Assembly (NCBI GenBank): GCA_028335825.1
Contig: JAIOKI010000024.1
Coordinates: 286,965 to 350,964 of the forward strand
Reading direction: 5' to 3'
From: Nosema muscidifuracis
Taxonomy: Eukaryota; Microsporidia; Nosematidae
DNA: 64,000 nt
A program made the position numbers and the translations under genes. How positions within the stretch are numbered: the stretch's first letter is position 1; every line of letters begins with the position of its first letter. The notes beneath the pieces were generated by a model. It made no database searches, was not told the origin of the DNA, and was given only the letters and a program-made list of their open reading frames with translations. Shown here one piece after another: positions 42,177 to 53,063 of this stretch.

Positions 42177-43823
42177 TTATTCTTTCTTTATATCTTCTTC
42201 CCAATTAATACCAAGTATACTTAAATTTTCCTCTGCCCATCTAAAACTAGTAAATTCAAATACATTCTTCTTATTAATTTCATATCTTCTTATTCTTTCT
42301 TCTTCTTTCATTTCGAGACCTTCTTTTATACTCTCACATATTTCTTCAGTATTCCATGGATTTATACTTATACTTCCTGGTAAAGTAGAAGATACTCCTA
42401 TAAATTCACTTAATATTAATACTCCTTTAGTATTAAAATTACAACTTATATATTCCATAGCTACTAAATTCATTCCATCTCTTAAACTTGTTATAAGAAG
42501 AATATCACTTATATAATATAAAGCACATAATGTATTAAAATCTACTGAATCATTCAATAAATAAATATTTGTTTTTTCTATTCCTCCTATTGTACTATTA
42601 GTATCTGATACTAGTCTATTTATGCAATCAGTATATCCTTTATATTCAGTTACTTCAGTTCTAGAAGGTACTCCTATTTGTAAAAATACTGAAGTATCTC
42701 TGTATTCAGGATATTTATCTAAGAATTGGGAATATCCTTGTATTCTATGAGGAATTCCTTTTATATAATCAGATCTATCTACACCAAGTATAACTTTCTT
42801 ACCTTTGAATTTTTCTTTAAAATATTTTATTTTATCTTGAGTGTCTTTTGTATTTATACAATCTATAAATATATTTGGATCTATTCCTATAGGGATAGCA
42901 TTTATGCTTATTTTATTTTTATTTTCATTTTTTTTATCTTCATTTTTTTTATTTTTGTCTTCATTTATTTTATTTTTATCTTCATTTATTTTATTTATGC
43001 TATTATTGTCTTTTGTATTTATGCTATTTTTATTTATGATATTTCCACTTTTACTATCTTCATTTATGATATTTCCACATTCAATTATTTCTTCTACACT
43101 TATACTATCTTCATTTATGCTATTTCCACTTTTACTATCTTCTACACTTTTACTATTTATGCTATTATTATAAAGTATACCTTTAAGATCATTCTTCTTA
43201 ACACATTCTATAAAATTAACTACATATTCATAAGAATGAAATGAAACTAAATCACTAGCTAATATTCCTTTTAAAATTTCTTTTCTACAATACAACTTAT
43301 TAAAACTTATAGAACTTGGGAATGGTGTATGAAGGAAGAACATTAATTTAACTTTATCTTTTTTAATATCTCTAATCATTTTAGGAAGTACAGTTAAATG
43401 ATAATCATGTACCCAAATAATATCATTATCCTCTGTTTCTTTAAGTATTTCTTTACAAAATATTTCATTATATTCAATATAAGCTTTGTAATATTTATCA
43501 GTTACTACCAAATCATCTGAGAAATAATGAAGCATTGGCCATAAAATTCCATTACAGAATCCATTATAACAATCTTCATTTAAAATTGGATCTATAAATA
43601 TGGGATGGAGATTAAATTTAGTAGTACAGTCTTTTCTTATAATTTCTTTATCATTTTCAGTTAATCCTTCACTACTTAAATTACCAAACCATTGAAACTT
43701 AATCTTAGTATTTATACTTTTAAGACCAGTTACTAACCCTCCACTACTATGTATATAATCAAAACCTGATTCTGTACGTTTTAAAGAAATAGGAAGACGA
43801 TTACTAACAACAATCAATTTCAT
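42177..43823 (-). CDS. TPS1: Alpha,alpha-trehalose-phosphate synthase (UDP/GDP-forming)
   Basis: 548 residues of glycosyltransferase family 20, making trehalose-6-phosphate from a nucleotide-glucose donor and glucose-6-phosphate. Landmarks in order are LIVVSNRLPISLKR, SGGLVTGL, WFGNLSSEGL, DIIWVHDYHLTVLPKMIR, FFLHTPFPSS, ASDLVSFHSYEYVVNF, IPIGIDPNIF, KGKKVILGVDRSDYIKGIPHR, QIGVPSRTEV, RDGMNLVAMEY and LILSEFIGVSSTL. An insert of about 90 residues at roughly positions 216-305 (SGNSINEDS and KINEDKNK repeats) lies between the two Rossmann domains. It makes the protein longer than typical Tps1. CCC precedes the ATG. It completes the pathway with the phosphatase at 35-37.6 kb. Confidence 0.95.
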   Translation of the reverse strand: MKLIVVSNRLPISLKRTESGFDYIHSSGGLVTGLKSINTKIKFQWFGNLSSEGLTENDKEIIRKDCTTKFNLHPIFIDPILNEDCYNGFCNGILWPMLHYFSDDLVVTDKYYKAYIEYNEIFCKEILKETEDNDIIWVHDYHLTVLPKMIRDIKKDKVKLMFFLHTPFPSSISFNKLYCRKEILKGILASDLVSFHSYEYVVNFIECVKKNDLKGILYNNSINSKSVEDSKSGNSINEDSISVEEIIECGNIINEDSKSGNIINKNSINTKDNNSINKINEDKNKINEDKNKKNEDKKNENKNKISINAIPIGIDPNIFIDCINTKDTQDKIKYFKEKFKGKKVILGVDRSDYIKGIPHRIQGYSQFLDKYPEYRDTSVFLQIGVPSRTEVTEYKGYTDCINRLVSDTNSTIGGIEKTNIYLLNDSVDFNTLCALYYISDILLITSLRDGMNLVAMEYISCNFNTKGVLILSEFIGVSSTLPGSISINPWNTEEICESIKEGLEMKEEERIRRYEINKKNVFEFTSFRWAEENLSILGINWEEDIKKE

Positions 43824-45055
43824 AAGATGGGAGTGTAGAAAATATTTATAGAAAAATAAAGGAGAAAAAAAAGGGGAAAAAATTAATTTATTTAATTTTT
43901 ATTATACTAATATATATTTATATATGATATTTCTTATATATATTTCTTATATATTAAATTATATAATAAAGATTTCTTATATATGATATTTCTTATCTTA
44001 TATTTCTTATATTAAATTATATTAAATTCTATAATGAAGATTTCTTATATATATTTACTTATATTTAATTATATTAAATTCTATAATAAATATTTTAAAT
44101 CTTATATATGATATTTATTATTATACTAATATATATTTAATTAAAATCAATCATTTTTAGAAAATTGAACTTTTCTCCTTTATATAAAATAAACCAATCA
44201 TTTTAAATTATACATATAACAAATAAATAGAATCTTAAAAAATTGAAAGATGATATGAATTATTCTTTACAATAATATTTATATTTTTCATTCACCGGGT
44301 AGGTCCTCTTATATTTTTAATTGGTCTCCTTCCTTCTACTTTTAGACTACTACATACTATGACTTAGTCATCACAGATTCTGAAACAACTTTCCATTTTA
44401 GGCTTTCTAATGTCATATTAAGTATTTTTATCTGGATGTATGCCTTAATGTAGCTATCTAAATTTAGATTAATTTTTATGCATGATGAAATTTTGATACT
44501 ATAAAATCCCAAGTCATAACGAAAGGGATTATCCTGGACTTATACTTGTATAATTAAGCAGAGTGGTTGGACATAAATCGTACTTAAGATTCTTCTCTAT
44601 ACCCACGGTTCACAAATTATCAATCTGGTTATTTATACCTTTATTATCACAACTTCATCTACTATGTATAAATCAGGTTTATTTTATTTAATATTTATAT
44701 ATCTTATTAATACTACTTATATTAAATACTATTTTTATTAACACAAATAATATAAAATAATGAAATATGAATTATTATAGTGTAATCTTAGTTTATAAAA
44801 AAAAGATATTTAATAAAAGAACCCATCCTTATATAAAAATTAAAGGGACTATCTTTTTATTAAATTTAATAATAAATAGACTATTATTATAATAATTTAA
44901 TTAAAATATTTTACATATACTTTTTTAAATAGACTATTATTATAATTTTTAATTATTATATTTTAGATAACTCCTTTATAATAAACTATTATTATAATTT
45001 TTAATTAAAATATTTTACATAACCTTTTTATTAAAATAGACTATTATTATATTTT
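43824..45055. other. Gene-free spacer with AT repeats and a GC-richer island
   Basis: Bases 43,870-44,130 are TATATGATATTTCTTATATA-type repeats. The island at 44,290-44,670 is annotated separately. Bases 44,860-45,055 repeat (A)TAGACTATTATTATAATT with TTAATTAAAATATTTTACAT four or five times, running up to the 3' end of the next gene. Confidence 0.6.
44290..44670 (-). repeat. GC-richer dispersed repeat, copy 2
   Basis: An island of normal base composition in extreme AT surroundings. Its first 190 bases align by eye with 10,900-11,150, including AGGCTTTCTAATGTCAT, TTATCTGGATGTATG and AGCTATCTAA at matching spacing. The remaining 190 bases (CCCAAGTCATAACGAAAGGG, CCCACGGTTCACAAATTATC) have no counterpart in copy 1. 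No long open frame was seen. It is probably a decayed mobile element; the family was not recognised. Confidence 0.5.
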
Positions 45056-45610
45056 TTAATTAAAATATTTTACTCCTGTAAATCCTTTATAATAAATCAT
45101 GAATAAATCGAGTACATAATTAAAATTACTTACATAAGTATACAAAACATTAACAAGATTAGCTAACACAAAATTAAGATAAAAGAACCCACTTAGAATT
45201 TTAAAATCAGCTAAGTACGATACATTATAAAAGAAACTGTTACAAATAGAATACATCAGAAGATTTAAAGTACGAGCACACAACTTTTTATAAATATAAA
45301 TACTAAGGAAATTAGCGAATAAAATAAATGAATTATTAAAATTACATGTCTGTATGTAAACTATCTTATCACGTAGAGTAAAATTTTTACGAGCAGAGAT
45401 ACGCATAATTTCAATAAAAGATGTAAATAAAATCATGTATATCATGAATGAACATAGGAATAGACCTTTATCATCTGATATGTTAATAAATGATATTGAG
45501 TAAAGAGTCTTACTCAATCTTTGAATGTATGTATTATCTAGAGCAAGGAATAGAGTTATTAAGGAAATTATTGATGAGCCTTGTGCTATGAGTATTTGAC
45601 CAAATTCCAT
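45056..45610 (-). CDS. Small multi-pass membrane protein of unknown function
   Basis: 184 residues with CCCC just before the ATG. About four hydrophobic segments are visible: ILIAQGSSIISLITLFLAL, FLCSFMIYMILFTSFIEI, FILFANFLSIYIY and FFYLNFVLANLVNVLY. A basic loop (RISARKNFTLRDK) lies between the second and third. There is no signal-peptide cleavage site and no recognised family. Its membrane topology suggests an organelle or ER protein of a conserved but rapidly evolving type. This is inference. Confidence 0.75.
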   Translation of the reverse strand: MEFGQILIAQGSSIISLITLFLALDNTYIQRLSKTLYSISFINISDDKGLFLCSFMIYMILFTSFIEIMRISARKNFTLRDKIVYIQTCNFNNSFILFANFLSIYIYKKLCARTLNLLMYSICNSFFYNVSYLADFKILSGFFYLNFVLANLVNVLYTYVSNFNYVLDLFMIYYKGFTGVKYFN

Positions 45611-47285
45611 TAAGGGGTAAAAAAATAAAATATTTATTATAAAATTGAGATGTAGTTTTATAAAAATATTTAATAATAAATTAGAGAAGTAATTTTATAA
45701 AAATATTTAATAATTAATTAGAGAAGTAATTTTATAAAAATATTTAATAATTAATTAGAGAAGTAATTTTATAAAAATATTTTTCATAAAATTGAGATGT
45801 AGTATAATAAAAATATTTTTCATATTATAAAATTAGAAGACTAGAGCTAAAGAGGAATTTCAAGATGGTATTCAATGAAGTAAAAATTTTGATTGGTTTT
45901 TTATTATTTTGCCTGTGTACCGATAAACTCATTTAAGTTAAAATTGGTAATCTTTTGTATGCTTGCTTAAGTTCTAATGCAATGCAGAAAATAAGATTTA
46001 TATAAAAATATATAAATTAATTTTATAATAAATAGAAATTTAGTTCATCATTTGAGGAAATAAAAAAATATAAAAGTTCTTAAATTAAATAATTTTATAT
46101 ATAAATATGCATATCCTACTAACTTATAATTTAATGTATAAATAACAATATAAGGAACTATTTTATATTGAGAATATAAATTAGATTTAATAATTAATTT
46201 AACTTACATACTATTTTAATTGAACACTGGAAAAGATGATATGATTTAATTTAAGATAAGTATTATTGTAATTGAGTATTGAACTTTATTTAAATCTTAA
46301 TATAAAATTATTAATATAGAATATTTAAAATGTAGGTGAGTAAAGTTTTTGAAAAGGACTGTGAAGTAGAAATTACTAATTAGAATAATTCATAAGTATT
46401 TGGAGATATATATTTTTAAATTGAATAACATTTACAATATCAATTTGAAATATTTTTAAATTGAAAATAAAGCTTGTAAAATAGTAATTTGAAGTATTTA
46501 ACTATTTTTAAATTAAGAATATAACTTATACAATAGTAATTTGAAATATTTTAACTATTTTTAAATTGTACAACATTTAAAATATCTATTATAAATATAA
46601 ATTTACAATAGAAAAATAATATTATAAATTTACAATAGAAAAAAAATATTATAAATTTACAATAGAAAATTAATATTGTTTTTTTTACTCATTTAATATA
46701 AAATTTTAAATCAGTTTAATTGTATTGTAAATAAACAAACAATTAGTTAAATTAAAAAAATTGTAATTTAAAGTATTCTTCATAAATTATACACTAAAAT
46801 TCAAAAAAAACTTTTTTTGATTGACATTTTTGACATGTGAAAAATTTATAATTTAAATTAAAAAATACTAAATTACTTTCCGTTATTTTTTAATAAAAAA
46901 AATAAAATTATATTTTAGCTTATTTAACTATTTTAAGATAAATTTTTTTTATACTTTATTTACGTTTAAATTAATTAATTATAAAATTTCTGATTAGATG
47001 ATTAAATAATCACTAAACAAAACAAATTTTTGTAAATAATATGTATAGATAAATTTTTTATAAATATTTGTTGTTTAAATTTTTTTTTTAACACATATTG
47101 ATAAATTCTAAAATTTAATAAACAATTCATTATATATTAAGATATTTCAACAAACAAATATTCAATTGAATGTATAAGAACTGTATAATACTTCTTATTA
47201 TATTTATTAAATCTGATTAATATAATATATGTTTGTTTATAAACAAAGAATATCTTTTTTATCTTTTAAAACACAATAATACCTT
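45611..47285. other. Gene-free AT-rich spacer with short repeats
   Basis: Bases 45,640-45,790 hold four copies of TTAGAGAAGTAATTTTATAA followed by AAATATTTAATAATAA, about 45 bases each. Bases 46,400-46,680 repeat AATTTGAA(A/G)TATTT(T/A)AACTA and TATAAATTTACAATAGAAAA. No gene seen. Confidence 0.6.
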
Positions 47286-48512
47286 ATGATTATGAAAAAG
47301 GGAGGGAATATTTTTAATTTAAATACGAATATTCGAACCAGATCTAGAGATAGACAAATACAGGATGAATCTGATACAAACAAAGAATCTGTATATAGTA
47401 ATACTAACAAGGAATATTTATTTACAAATAAAGATACTAAATCAAAACAAATGAATTTATCTACTAAGGAATATTTTTATAATAAGAAGATGCAATTGTA
47501 TAAAACAGAAATTTGTAGAAGTCATTCTGAGATGGGATATTGTAAATATGGTAACAAATGTCAATTTGCACATGATATTAAGGAATTACGTAATGTAAAC
47601 AGACATCCTAGATATAAAACAGAAACATGTAGAACATTTTGGGAAGAAGGAAGTTGTCCTTATGGAAAAAGATGTTGTTTTATTCATATTAAGAATAAGT
47701 TCATAGAAAACAATTCTGTAGAATTTACTATTATTAAGGAATCTACTATTGATATCGAAAATAAATTAACATCCGACTTACTTCAGAATGAATTAGATAT
47801 CGAAAATAAGTTAAAATCTGATTTAATTGAAAATGAAATAGATATCGAAAATAAGTTAAAATCTGATTCAATAGAAAATGAAATAGATATCGAAAATAAG
47901 TTAAAATCAAAATTAATTGAAAATGAATTAGATTCAGATATCATTAAAAATATCTCACATGTAAATATTACTGAGAACAATTCAACTCCAAATATTATTG
48001 AGTCAAATACTAAAATTACCTATCAGGAAGATATTTTTGACGATGATATTGAAATATCTATTATTGACTCAAATCCAAATGTAAATAAAAACCACACACC
48101 TACCAAATACATTAATTGTGAATATTATGACAACGAAAAAAGAAAAAATATTTTAAAATATAACGAAGAAATTGATACGATAAATTTTAATAATTATTTT
48201 AATAACGAAATAAGTTCTAGCGCAGAAGAAGAAGATGATATAGAGATGGGAAATATCGATATATCTAACGATTTACCTAATAAAATAGTCTTTGAATTAC
48301 CTGAAGGATATCAGTGTAAAGATTATAATATTGAAAGATCTGTAAAGAAAGAGTGGAACGATAAATTTATAAAGTTAAGCAAAGAAGATTCTTTATTTAT
48401 GAATACATTGTTAGTAAAAGATCGTCGTCCTTTTTGGGAATCAAATGAGGCTTCAAGATGGACGAATGATTCTTTATTCTACATAAATATGAATAATCAC
48501 AAATGGAAATAG
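47286..48512 (+). CDS. Tandem CCCH zinc-finger protein, TIS11/TTP-like
   Basis: 408 residues. Two CCCH fingers at about residues 77-95 and 115-133 follow the TTP pattern. [19 protein letters not shown] with [12 protein letters not shown] is the first. [19 protein letters not shown] with RCCFIHI is the second, with 18 residues between them. Members bind AU-rich elements in mRNA 3' regions and recruit decay factors. The downstream 270 residues are acidic and disordered, with about four copies of a 15-residue repeat based on [15 protein letters not shown]. The C-terminus ([18 protein letters not shown]) looks ordered. The stop codon lies inside the first unit of the large 58-base satellite that follows. 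Confidence 0.88.
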   Translation: MIMKKGGNIFNLNTNIRTRSRDRQIQDESDTNKESVYSNTNKEYLFTNKDTKSKQMNLSTKEYFYNKKMQLYKTEICRSHSEMGYCKYGNKCQFAHDIKELRNVNRHPRYKTETCRTFWEEGSCPYGKRCCFIHIKNKFIENNSVEFTIIKESTIDIENKLTSDLLQNELDIENKLKSDLIENEIDIENKLKSDSIENEIDIENKLKSKLIENELDSDIIKNISHVNITENNSTPNIIESNTKITYQEDIFDDDIEISIIDSNPNVNKNHTPTKYINCEYYDNEKRKNILKYNEEIDTINFNNYFNNEISSSAEEEDDIEMGNIDISNDLPNKIVFELPEGYQCKDYNIERSVKKEWNDKFIKLSKEDSLFMNTLLVKDRRPFWESNEASRWTNDSLFYINMNNHKWK

Positions 48513-49492
48513 AAATAAAAACTGTAAATCAATAATTTTTTTTATTAACTTCTTTATATTTGAATAATAGAAATAAAAACTGTAAATCAATAATTTTTTT
48601 TATTAACTTCTTTATATTTGAATAATAGAAATAAAAACTGTAAATCAATAATTTTTTTTATTAACTTCTTTATATTTAAATAATAGAAATAAAAACTGTA
48701 AATCAATAATTTTTTTTATTAACTTCTTTATATTTAAATAATAGAAAAAAAAACTGTAAATCAATCATTTTTTTAATTAACTTCTTTATATTTGAATAAT
48801 AGAAATAAAAACTGTAAATCAATCATTTTTTTTATTAACTTCTTTATATTTGAATAATAGAAATAAAAACTGTAAATCAATAATTTTTTTTATTAACTTC
48901 TTTATATTTGAATAATAGAAATAAAAACTGTAAATCAATAATTTTTTTTATTAACTTCTTTATATTTAAATAATAGAAATAAAAACTGTAAATCAATAAT
49001 TTTTTTTATTAACTTCTTTATATTTAAATAATAGAAAAAAAAACTGTAAATCAATCATTTTTTTAATTAACTTCTTTATATTTGAATAATAGAAATAAAA
49101 ACTGTAAATCAATCATTTTTTTTATTAACTTCTTTATATTTGAATAATAGAAATAAAAACTGTAAATCAATAATTTTTTTTATTAACTTCTTTATATTTG
49201 AATAATAGAAATAAAAACTGTAAATCAATAATTTTTTTTATTAACTTCTTTATATTTAAATAATAGAAATAAAAACTGTAAATCAATAATTTTTTTTATT
49301 AACTTCTTTATATTTAAATAATAGAAAAAAAAACTGTAAATCAATCATTTTTTTTATTAACTTCTTTATATTTGAATAATAGAAATAAAAACTGTAAATC
49401 AATAATTTTTTTTATTAACTTCTTTATATTTGAATAATAGAAATAAAAACTGTAAATCAATAATTTTTTTTATTAACTTCTTTATATTTAAA
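48509..49492. repeat. Satellite-like array: 58 bp unit, 17 copies, 290 bp higher-order period
   Basis: Every unit reads ATAGAAATAAAAACTGTAAA, then TCAAT(A/C)A and a T run, then TTATTAACTTCTTTATATTT and (G/A)AATA. The ACTGTAAATC landmark falls at 48,521, 48,579 and 48,637, giving exactly 58 bases. Variant units marked by GAAAAAAAAACTG recur at about 48,743, 49,033 and 49,323. So five units form a 290-base higher-order repeat, copied about three times. The array fills the whole gap between two convergent genes. It includes the stop codon of the left gene and the last 12 or so codons of the right one. Confidence 0.95.
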
Positions 49493-50062
49493 TACGCATT
49501 CCACATCATAATAATACATTTTATCATCTACTATTTTACACACCATATATTCATTATTAGTAAATCTAATACCTTCATACATTTTTTCACCATCTTCATT
49601 TACAAGATATTTATGTAAATTACTATGTTCATTATCTTCTAAACTAAAAACATTCCCATTTAAATTAATATTTTCTGCTTGTAAAACAAGATATTTATCA
49701 TCATCACCGTTATAAACGTCGTACACATTTTTTATTTTTATATTTTTATCTATTGGGTGATCATATTCATGTACATTATCAAAAGAATCTTGCATATAAT
49801 TCTCAAAATCGTATTCTTCTTCATAAATTTTACTTTTTTTTATATTAGACTCTTCTATACTTCCACATAAATCGTCTAATACAATTTTCATATAATCAAT
49901 ATCTAACAAACTAAGTGGATCTGTGTATATCGTTGGTGGTAAAAATGTTTCAAGTGAGTCGTCATGATCTTTAAAATCTATTTTAATTGATGGTTCTATA
50001 TAACAAGGTCCTGGTAATGGTAAAGGAATATTATTTACCCAATTGATATTATTCTCAGACAT
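49457..50062 (-). CDS. Acidic protein of unknown function (weak Paf1-like N-terminus)
   Basis: 201 residues, with CCCC just before the ATG. N-terminal NNIPLPLPGPCYIEPS followed by TFLPPTIYTDPLSLLDIDY faintly recalls the NSLP.P..PP start of Paf1, a transcription elongation factor. The middle is acidic, and the C-terminal 75 residues look like a small beta-rich domain. The final residues (YKEVNKKNY) and the stop codon are encoded by the 58-base satellite, so the original C-terminus has been replaced or extended by repeat sequence. The Paf1 idea is weak. Confidence 0.65.
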   Translation of the reverse strand: MSENNINWVNNIPLPLPGPCYIEPSIKIDFKDHDDSLETFLPPTIYTDPLSLLDIDYMKIVLDDLCGSIEESNIKKSKIYEEEYDFENYMQDSFDNVHEYDHPIDKNIKIKNVYDVYNGDDDKYLVLQAENINLNGNVFSLEDNEHSNLHKYLVNEDGEKMYEGIRFTNNEYMVCKIVDDKMYYYDVECVFKYKEVNKKNY

Positions 50063-50113
50063 TTAAAAGGGGAAAAAAAAATAAAAAAAAATTTTACTTA
50101 CATTTTTATATGT

Positions 50114-51376
50114 TCATTTTTTTTTATAATTATTCAAATCAACTATTTTAAATCCAACATTTTTTTCTTGTTTTTTTGATTGATTTTTTATTTCAGATTT
50201 ACTTTCAAACTTTGGAAACAATATTTGTTTTTCTAATATTTTGTAATATTCATTAACTTCTTGTTGTACATCAGCCCAAAATATTTCTTTAACTAATTTT
50301 AATAAAGAATTATCTTTAATAATCAATTTAAGATCTTCAAATCCATCTTTAACTGATAATTTTTTTGTAACGATTTCTTCAACTATAGAAATAACTTCTT
50401 CTTGATTAGTATTTAGTGATCTTTTAATTAAAGCTTTTCTAAGAGATTGTTGTCTTTTTATTTCAGATAATTTTGCTCTATCTAAATAATTAGGAATTTC
50501 TTTAGTAAAATTATTTTTTTCTACTTTATTTATAGATAAATTAATTAAACTTTCATTTAGTACTTTTGATTTTATATAATTTTGATTATTTAAATAATAT
50601 GGATCAAAATATTCAACATTACATTCTTGATTAGTTCTTATATCACTTAATTTCGCACTCTGTTTATGAAATTTAAGAAGATGTTCTAAAAGTTCAGTTT
50701 TATAAGGAAAAGCGTAAGCTTTAATTCCTAAACAATAATTGTAGGTACAACAATAATGCGCATTTTTAAAATGAATTTCAAGTTCGGAAAATCCTTTATA
50801 ATATTTGTTTTTGTTTCCTAATATATCACATACAGCACAAAGTACATGTGATTGATTACAATGATGTTTAGCACTTTTTTCATCATAAAAATAAATATTA
50901 CAGAATGGACAATAAACATGACCTCGAAATCCATCTTCATTAAGTTTACCCTTTTTATGTAATCTTAATGTAGTTACATTGTACAAGACATATTCAAACC
51001 AAAATTGTTTTTTATTATCTGTACATTCAAAACAAAGCATATTTGAATGAATTTCTCTATAATGAGATCTTAATTTATAAGTATCTTTTAATATTAAAGA
51101 ACAAATCTGACATTTTTTAAGAAGAAGATTATCTACTACAGATTTACATTCATCATTCTCATATACAATTTCATTTAAAAATATTTCTTTGATAATTTTA
51201 TTTTTTTTTAAGCTTTTTATTCTATAAGAATTTGATTTTTGTTTACATAACGGACAATTTGAAGTTTCGTATAATTTAAGAAGTCTGATACCACAATGTA
51301 CACATACTTGATGTTTACATTCATATTCTAATATATATTGAGGTTTATATATACATATTACACATTCAAAACTCAT
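50114..51376 (-). CDS. HEL2: Hel2/ZNF598-like RING E3 ubiquitin ligase (ribosome quality control)
   Basis: 420 residues. A RING opens the protein: CVICIYKP, ECKHQVCVHCGIRLLKL and CPLCKQKS within the first 47 residues. It is followed by the family's series of C2H2-type fingers: CQICSLILKDTYKLRSHYREIH, CPFCNIYFYDEKSAKHHCNQSH, CAVCDILG...FKNAH and CTYNYCLGIKAYAFPYKTELLEHLLKFH. The family ubiquitinates small-subunit proteins on collided ribosomes in the cytoplasm. It is shorter than yeast Hel2 (639) by loss of the disordered C-terminal tail. CCC precedes the ATG. The next gene upstream on this strand is more than 650 bases away. Confidence 0.88.
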   Translation of the reverse strand: MSFECVICIYKPQYILEYECKHQVCVHCGIRLLKLYETSNCPLCKQKSNSYRIKSLKKNKIIKEIFLNEIVYENDECKSVVDNLLLKKCQICSLILKDTYKLRSHYREIHSNMLCFECTDNKKQFWFEYVLYNVTTLRLHKKGKLNEDGFRGHVYCPFCNIYFYDEKSAKHHCNQSHVLCAVCDILGNKNKYYKGFSELEIHFKNAHYCCTYNYCLGIKAYAFPYKTELLEHLLKFHKQSAKLSDIRTNQECNVEYFDPYYLNNQNYIKSKVLNESLINLSINKVEKNNFTKEIPNYLDRAKLSEIKRQQSLRKALIKRSLNTNQEEVISIVEEIVTKKLSVKDGFEDLKLIIKDNSLLKLVKEIFWADVQQEVNEYYKILEKQILFPKFESKSEIKNQSKKQEKNVGFKIVDLNNYKKK

Positions 51377-52050
51377 TTTTAGGGATCAAAATTCAAAATA
51401 ATTGATATTCAACTTTTTATTTTTTTATCCCTTTCATCTAAAGAATTTGGATAAATTATTTTTCATCATTCACATAAATAAATTGAATTTAAAATAAGTT
51501 CATTTTATATTAGAAAAGTCTTTAGTTATTCAAATAAAATAATTGAATTAGAATAATATCATTTTATATTAAGAAAGTCTTTAGTTATTCAAATAAAATA
51601 ATTGAATTAGAATAATATCATTTTATATTAGGAAAGTCTTTAGTTATTCATATAAATAAATTGAATAAATAAATAATCAAACATTATCAAAGTAATGAGC
51701 ATCAGCTCTACTGTATATTAAAACCATGAATTTAAAATAAATTGAATTAAAAATAAGTTCTTTTTATATTAGAAAAGTCTTTAGTTAATCTATGAACATT
51801 AAATGATTTTTTTCCAATTTATCTAATTAAAAACATTCTATCTAAAAATCTACTGAATAGATTTTTTTCTCGTTAGCATAAATGATAATAATAAAAAATT
51901 AAAGGTCTAAAATAAAAAAGTCAAATAAATGAAATAATATAAATTTATTAAGTATACCTAATGACGTCATTATATTTTGATAGCTGTCATTCCAAATATC
52001 ATAAAATTTTATCATTTAAAATAAGACATTTCCTTTGTTTATTATATATT
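51377..52050. repeat. Spacer with 57-60 bp repeats
   Basis: Units carrying AATTGAATTAGAATAATATC, then ATTTTATATTA, then AAAGTCTTTAGTTATTC recur about four times between 51,480 and 51,660. A related partial copy lies at 51,735-51,790. The rest is featureless. Confidence 0.75.
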
Positions 52051-52623
52051 CTACATTCCATCATTCCTATATAAACTTTGTCCTGCTATTTTCCTAATTC
52101 TTACACCCCCTCGTGCTGTCTTATCATACCTTGCATTGTATACATGATACCATTTCTGACCAGCTTCTTCATAACATATCCTTATAACATGATTACCTTC
52201 CTTATAATTCTTAGAAAAAGCTATCTTACTAGCTGCTTCAAATGGTAATCTACAAGATACTATAACAGGTTCATTCATCTTATTTAATATAGTATTATCA
52301 TTTTTATCAACTTCCCAATAATCTCTTTTTATTCTTCTTCTGTATGAAGTGTTTCTTTCACAGTTTCGTAATTTATCACTTAAATCTTTATATCTTCTTT
52401 GTGAATCAAAATCATCTTTATATTCAGCTAGTATTTTACTCCAATTACCTTTACCAAACCTACGAATACCTTCTTTTAGTATTAGTTCTTCTTCTTCTGT
52501 CCATATAACTGGTTTTCTTTTATCTTTATAACAGAATAAATCAGAAAATTCACTTTTATTATCTTGGGATGCAGTTATATGAAGTTCAATTTTTTCTGCT
52601 TGCTGAGTACCAGACTCTGTCAT
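52051..52623 (-). CDS. Telobox Myb-domain protein (telomere-repeat-binding type)
   Basis: The start is the ATG that follows CCCC; an upstream TTG would add four residues. 190 residues. One Myb/SANT domain (about residues 34-85) contains VIWTEEEELILKEGIRRFGK, GNWSKILAEY and RYKDLSDKLRN, matching the telobox form VDLKDKWRN of TRF/Taz1/Tbf1. The C-terminal 100 residues are beta-rich and basic with no recognised family. These proteins bind double-stranded telomeric repeats or related promoter sites in the nucleus. A single Myb repeat suggests it acts as a dimer, which is inference. Confidence 0.85.
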   Translation of the reverse strand: MTESGTQQAEKIELHITASQDNKSEFSDLFCYKDKRKPVIWTEEEELILKEGIRRFGKGNWSKILAEYKDDFDSQRRYKDLSDKLRNCERNTSYRRRIKRDYWEVDKNDNTILNKMNEPVIVSCRLPFEAASKIAFSKNYKEGNHVIRICYEEAGQKWYHVYNARYDKTARGGVRIRKIAGQSLYRNDGM

Positions 52624-53063
52624 TTTGGGGTACAAAAAAATTTAAAAGATATATTTTAATCAAATAATTTTTTCTGTACATTTATAATATGATTTTATTA
52701 CAAATATGAGGATCCTTTTTTTGAAAGGAATTTTCATTCAAAAATAAATCATCAAGAATTATAAATTTATTAGAAAAATATGAATTATAAATTGATTAAA
52801 ATCATTAAGAATGATAAATAATTAAGTATAATATAAAATAAATCATTAAAAATGATAAATTGATTATAAATTAATGAAGTATAATTAAAAGAAATAAGAA
52901 TAATAAAATTATTAAAAAGAAATATGAATTATAAATTAATGAAATATAATATAAAATAAATTATTAAGAATGATAAAATTAGTAGAAATATATTCAAAAA
53001 TATTAAGTATCTTAATAAAGATAATTTATATATCTCTTTTAAATAATAAGCTTTACAGTATAT
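52624..53063. repeat. AT-rich spacer with short repeats
   Basis: Repeated AATCATTAA(G/A)AATGATAAAT and TATGAATTATAAATTAATGA blocks. No gene seen. Confidence 0.6.

Noticed and set aside
42726-43244. Phe/Ile-rich plus-strand open frames
   Set aside because: They are reverse readings of the low-complexity insert in trehalose-phosphate synthase.
48509-49492. CRISPR array
   Set aside because: The units are contiguous 58-base repeats with no unique spacers, and the genome is eukaryotic.
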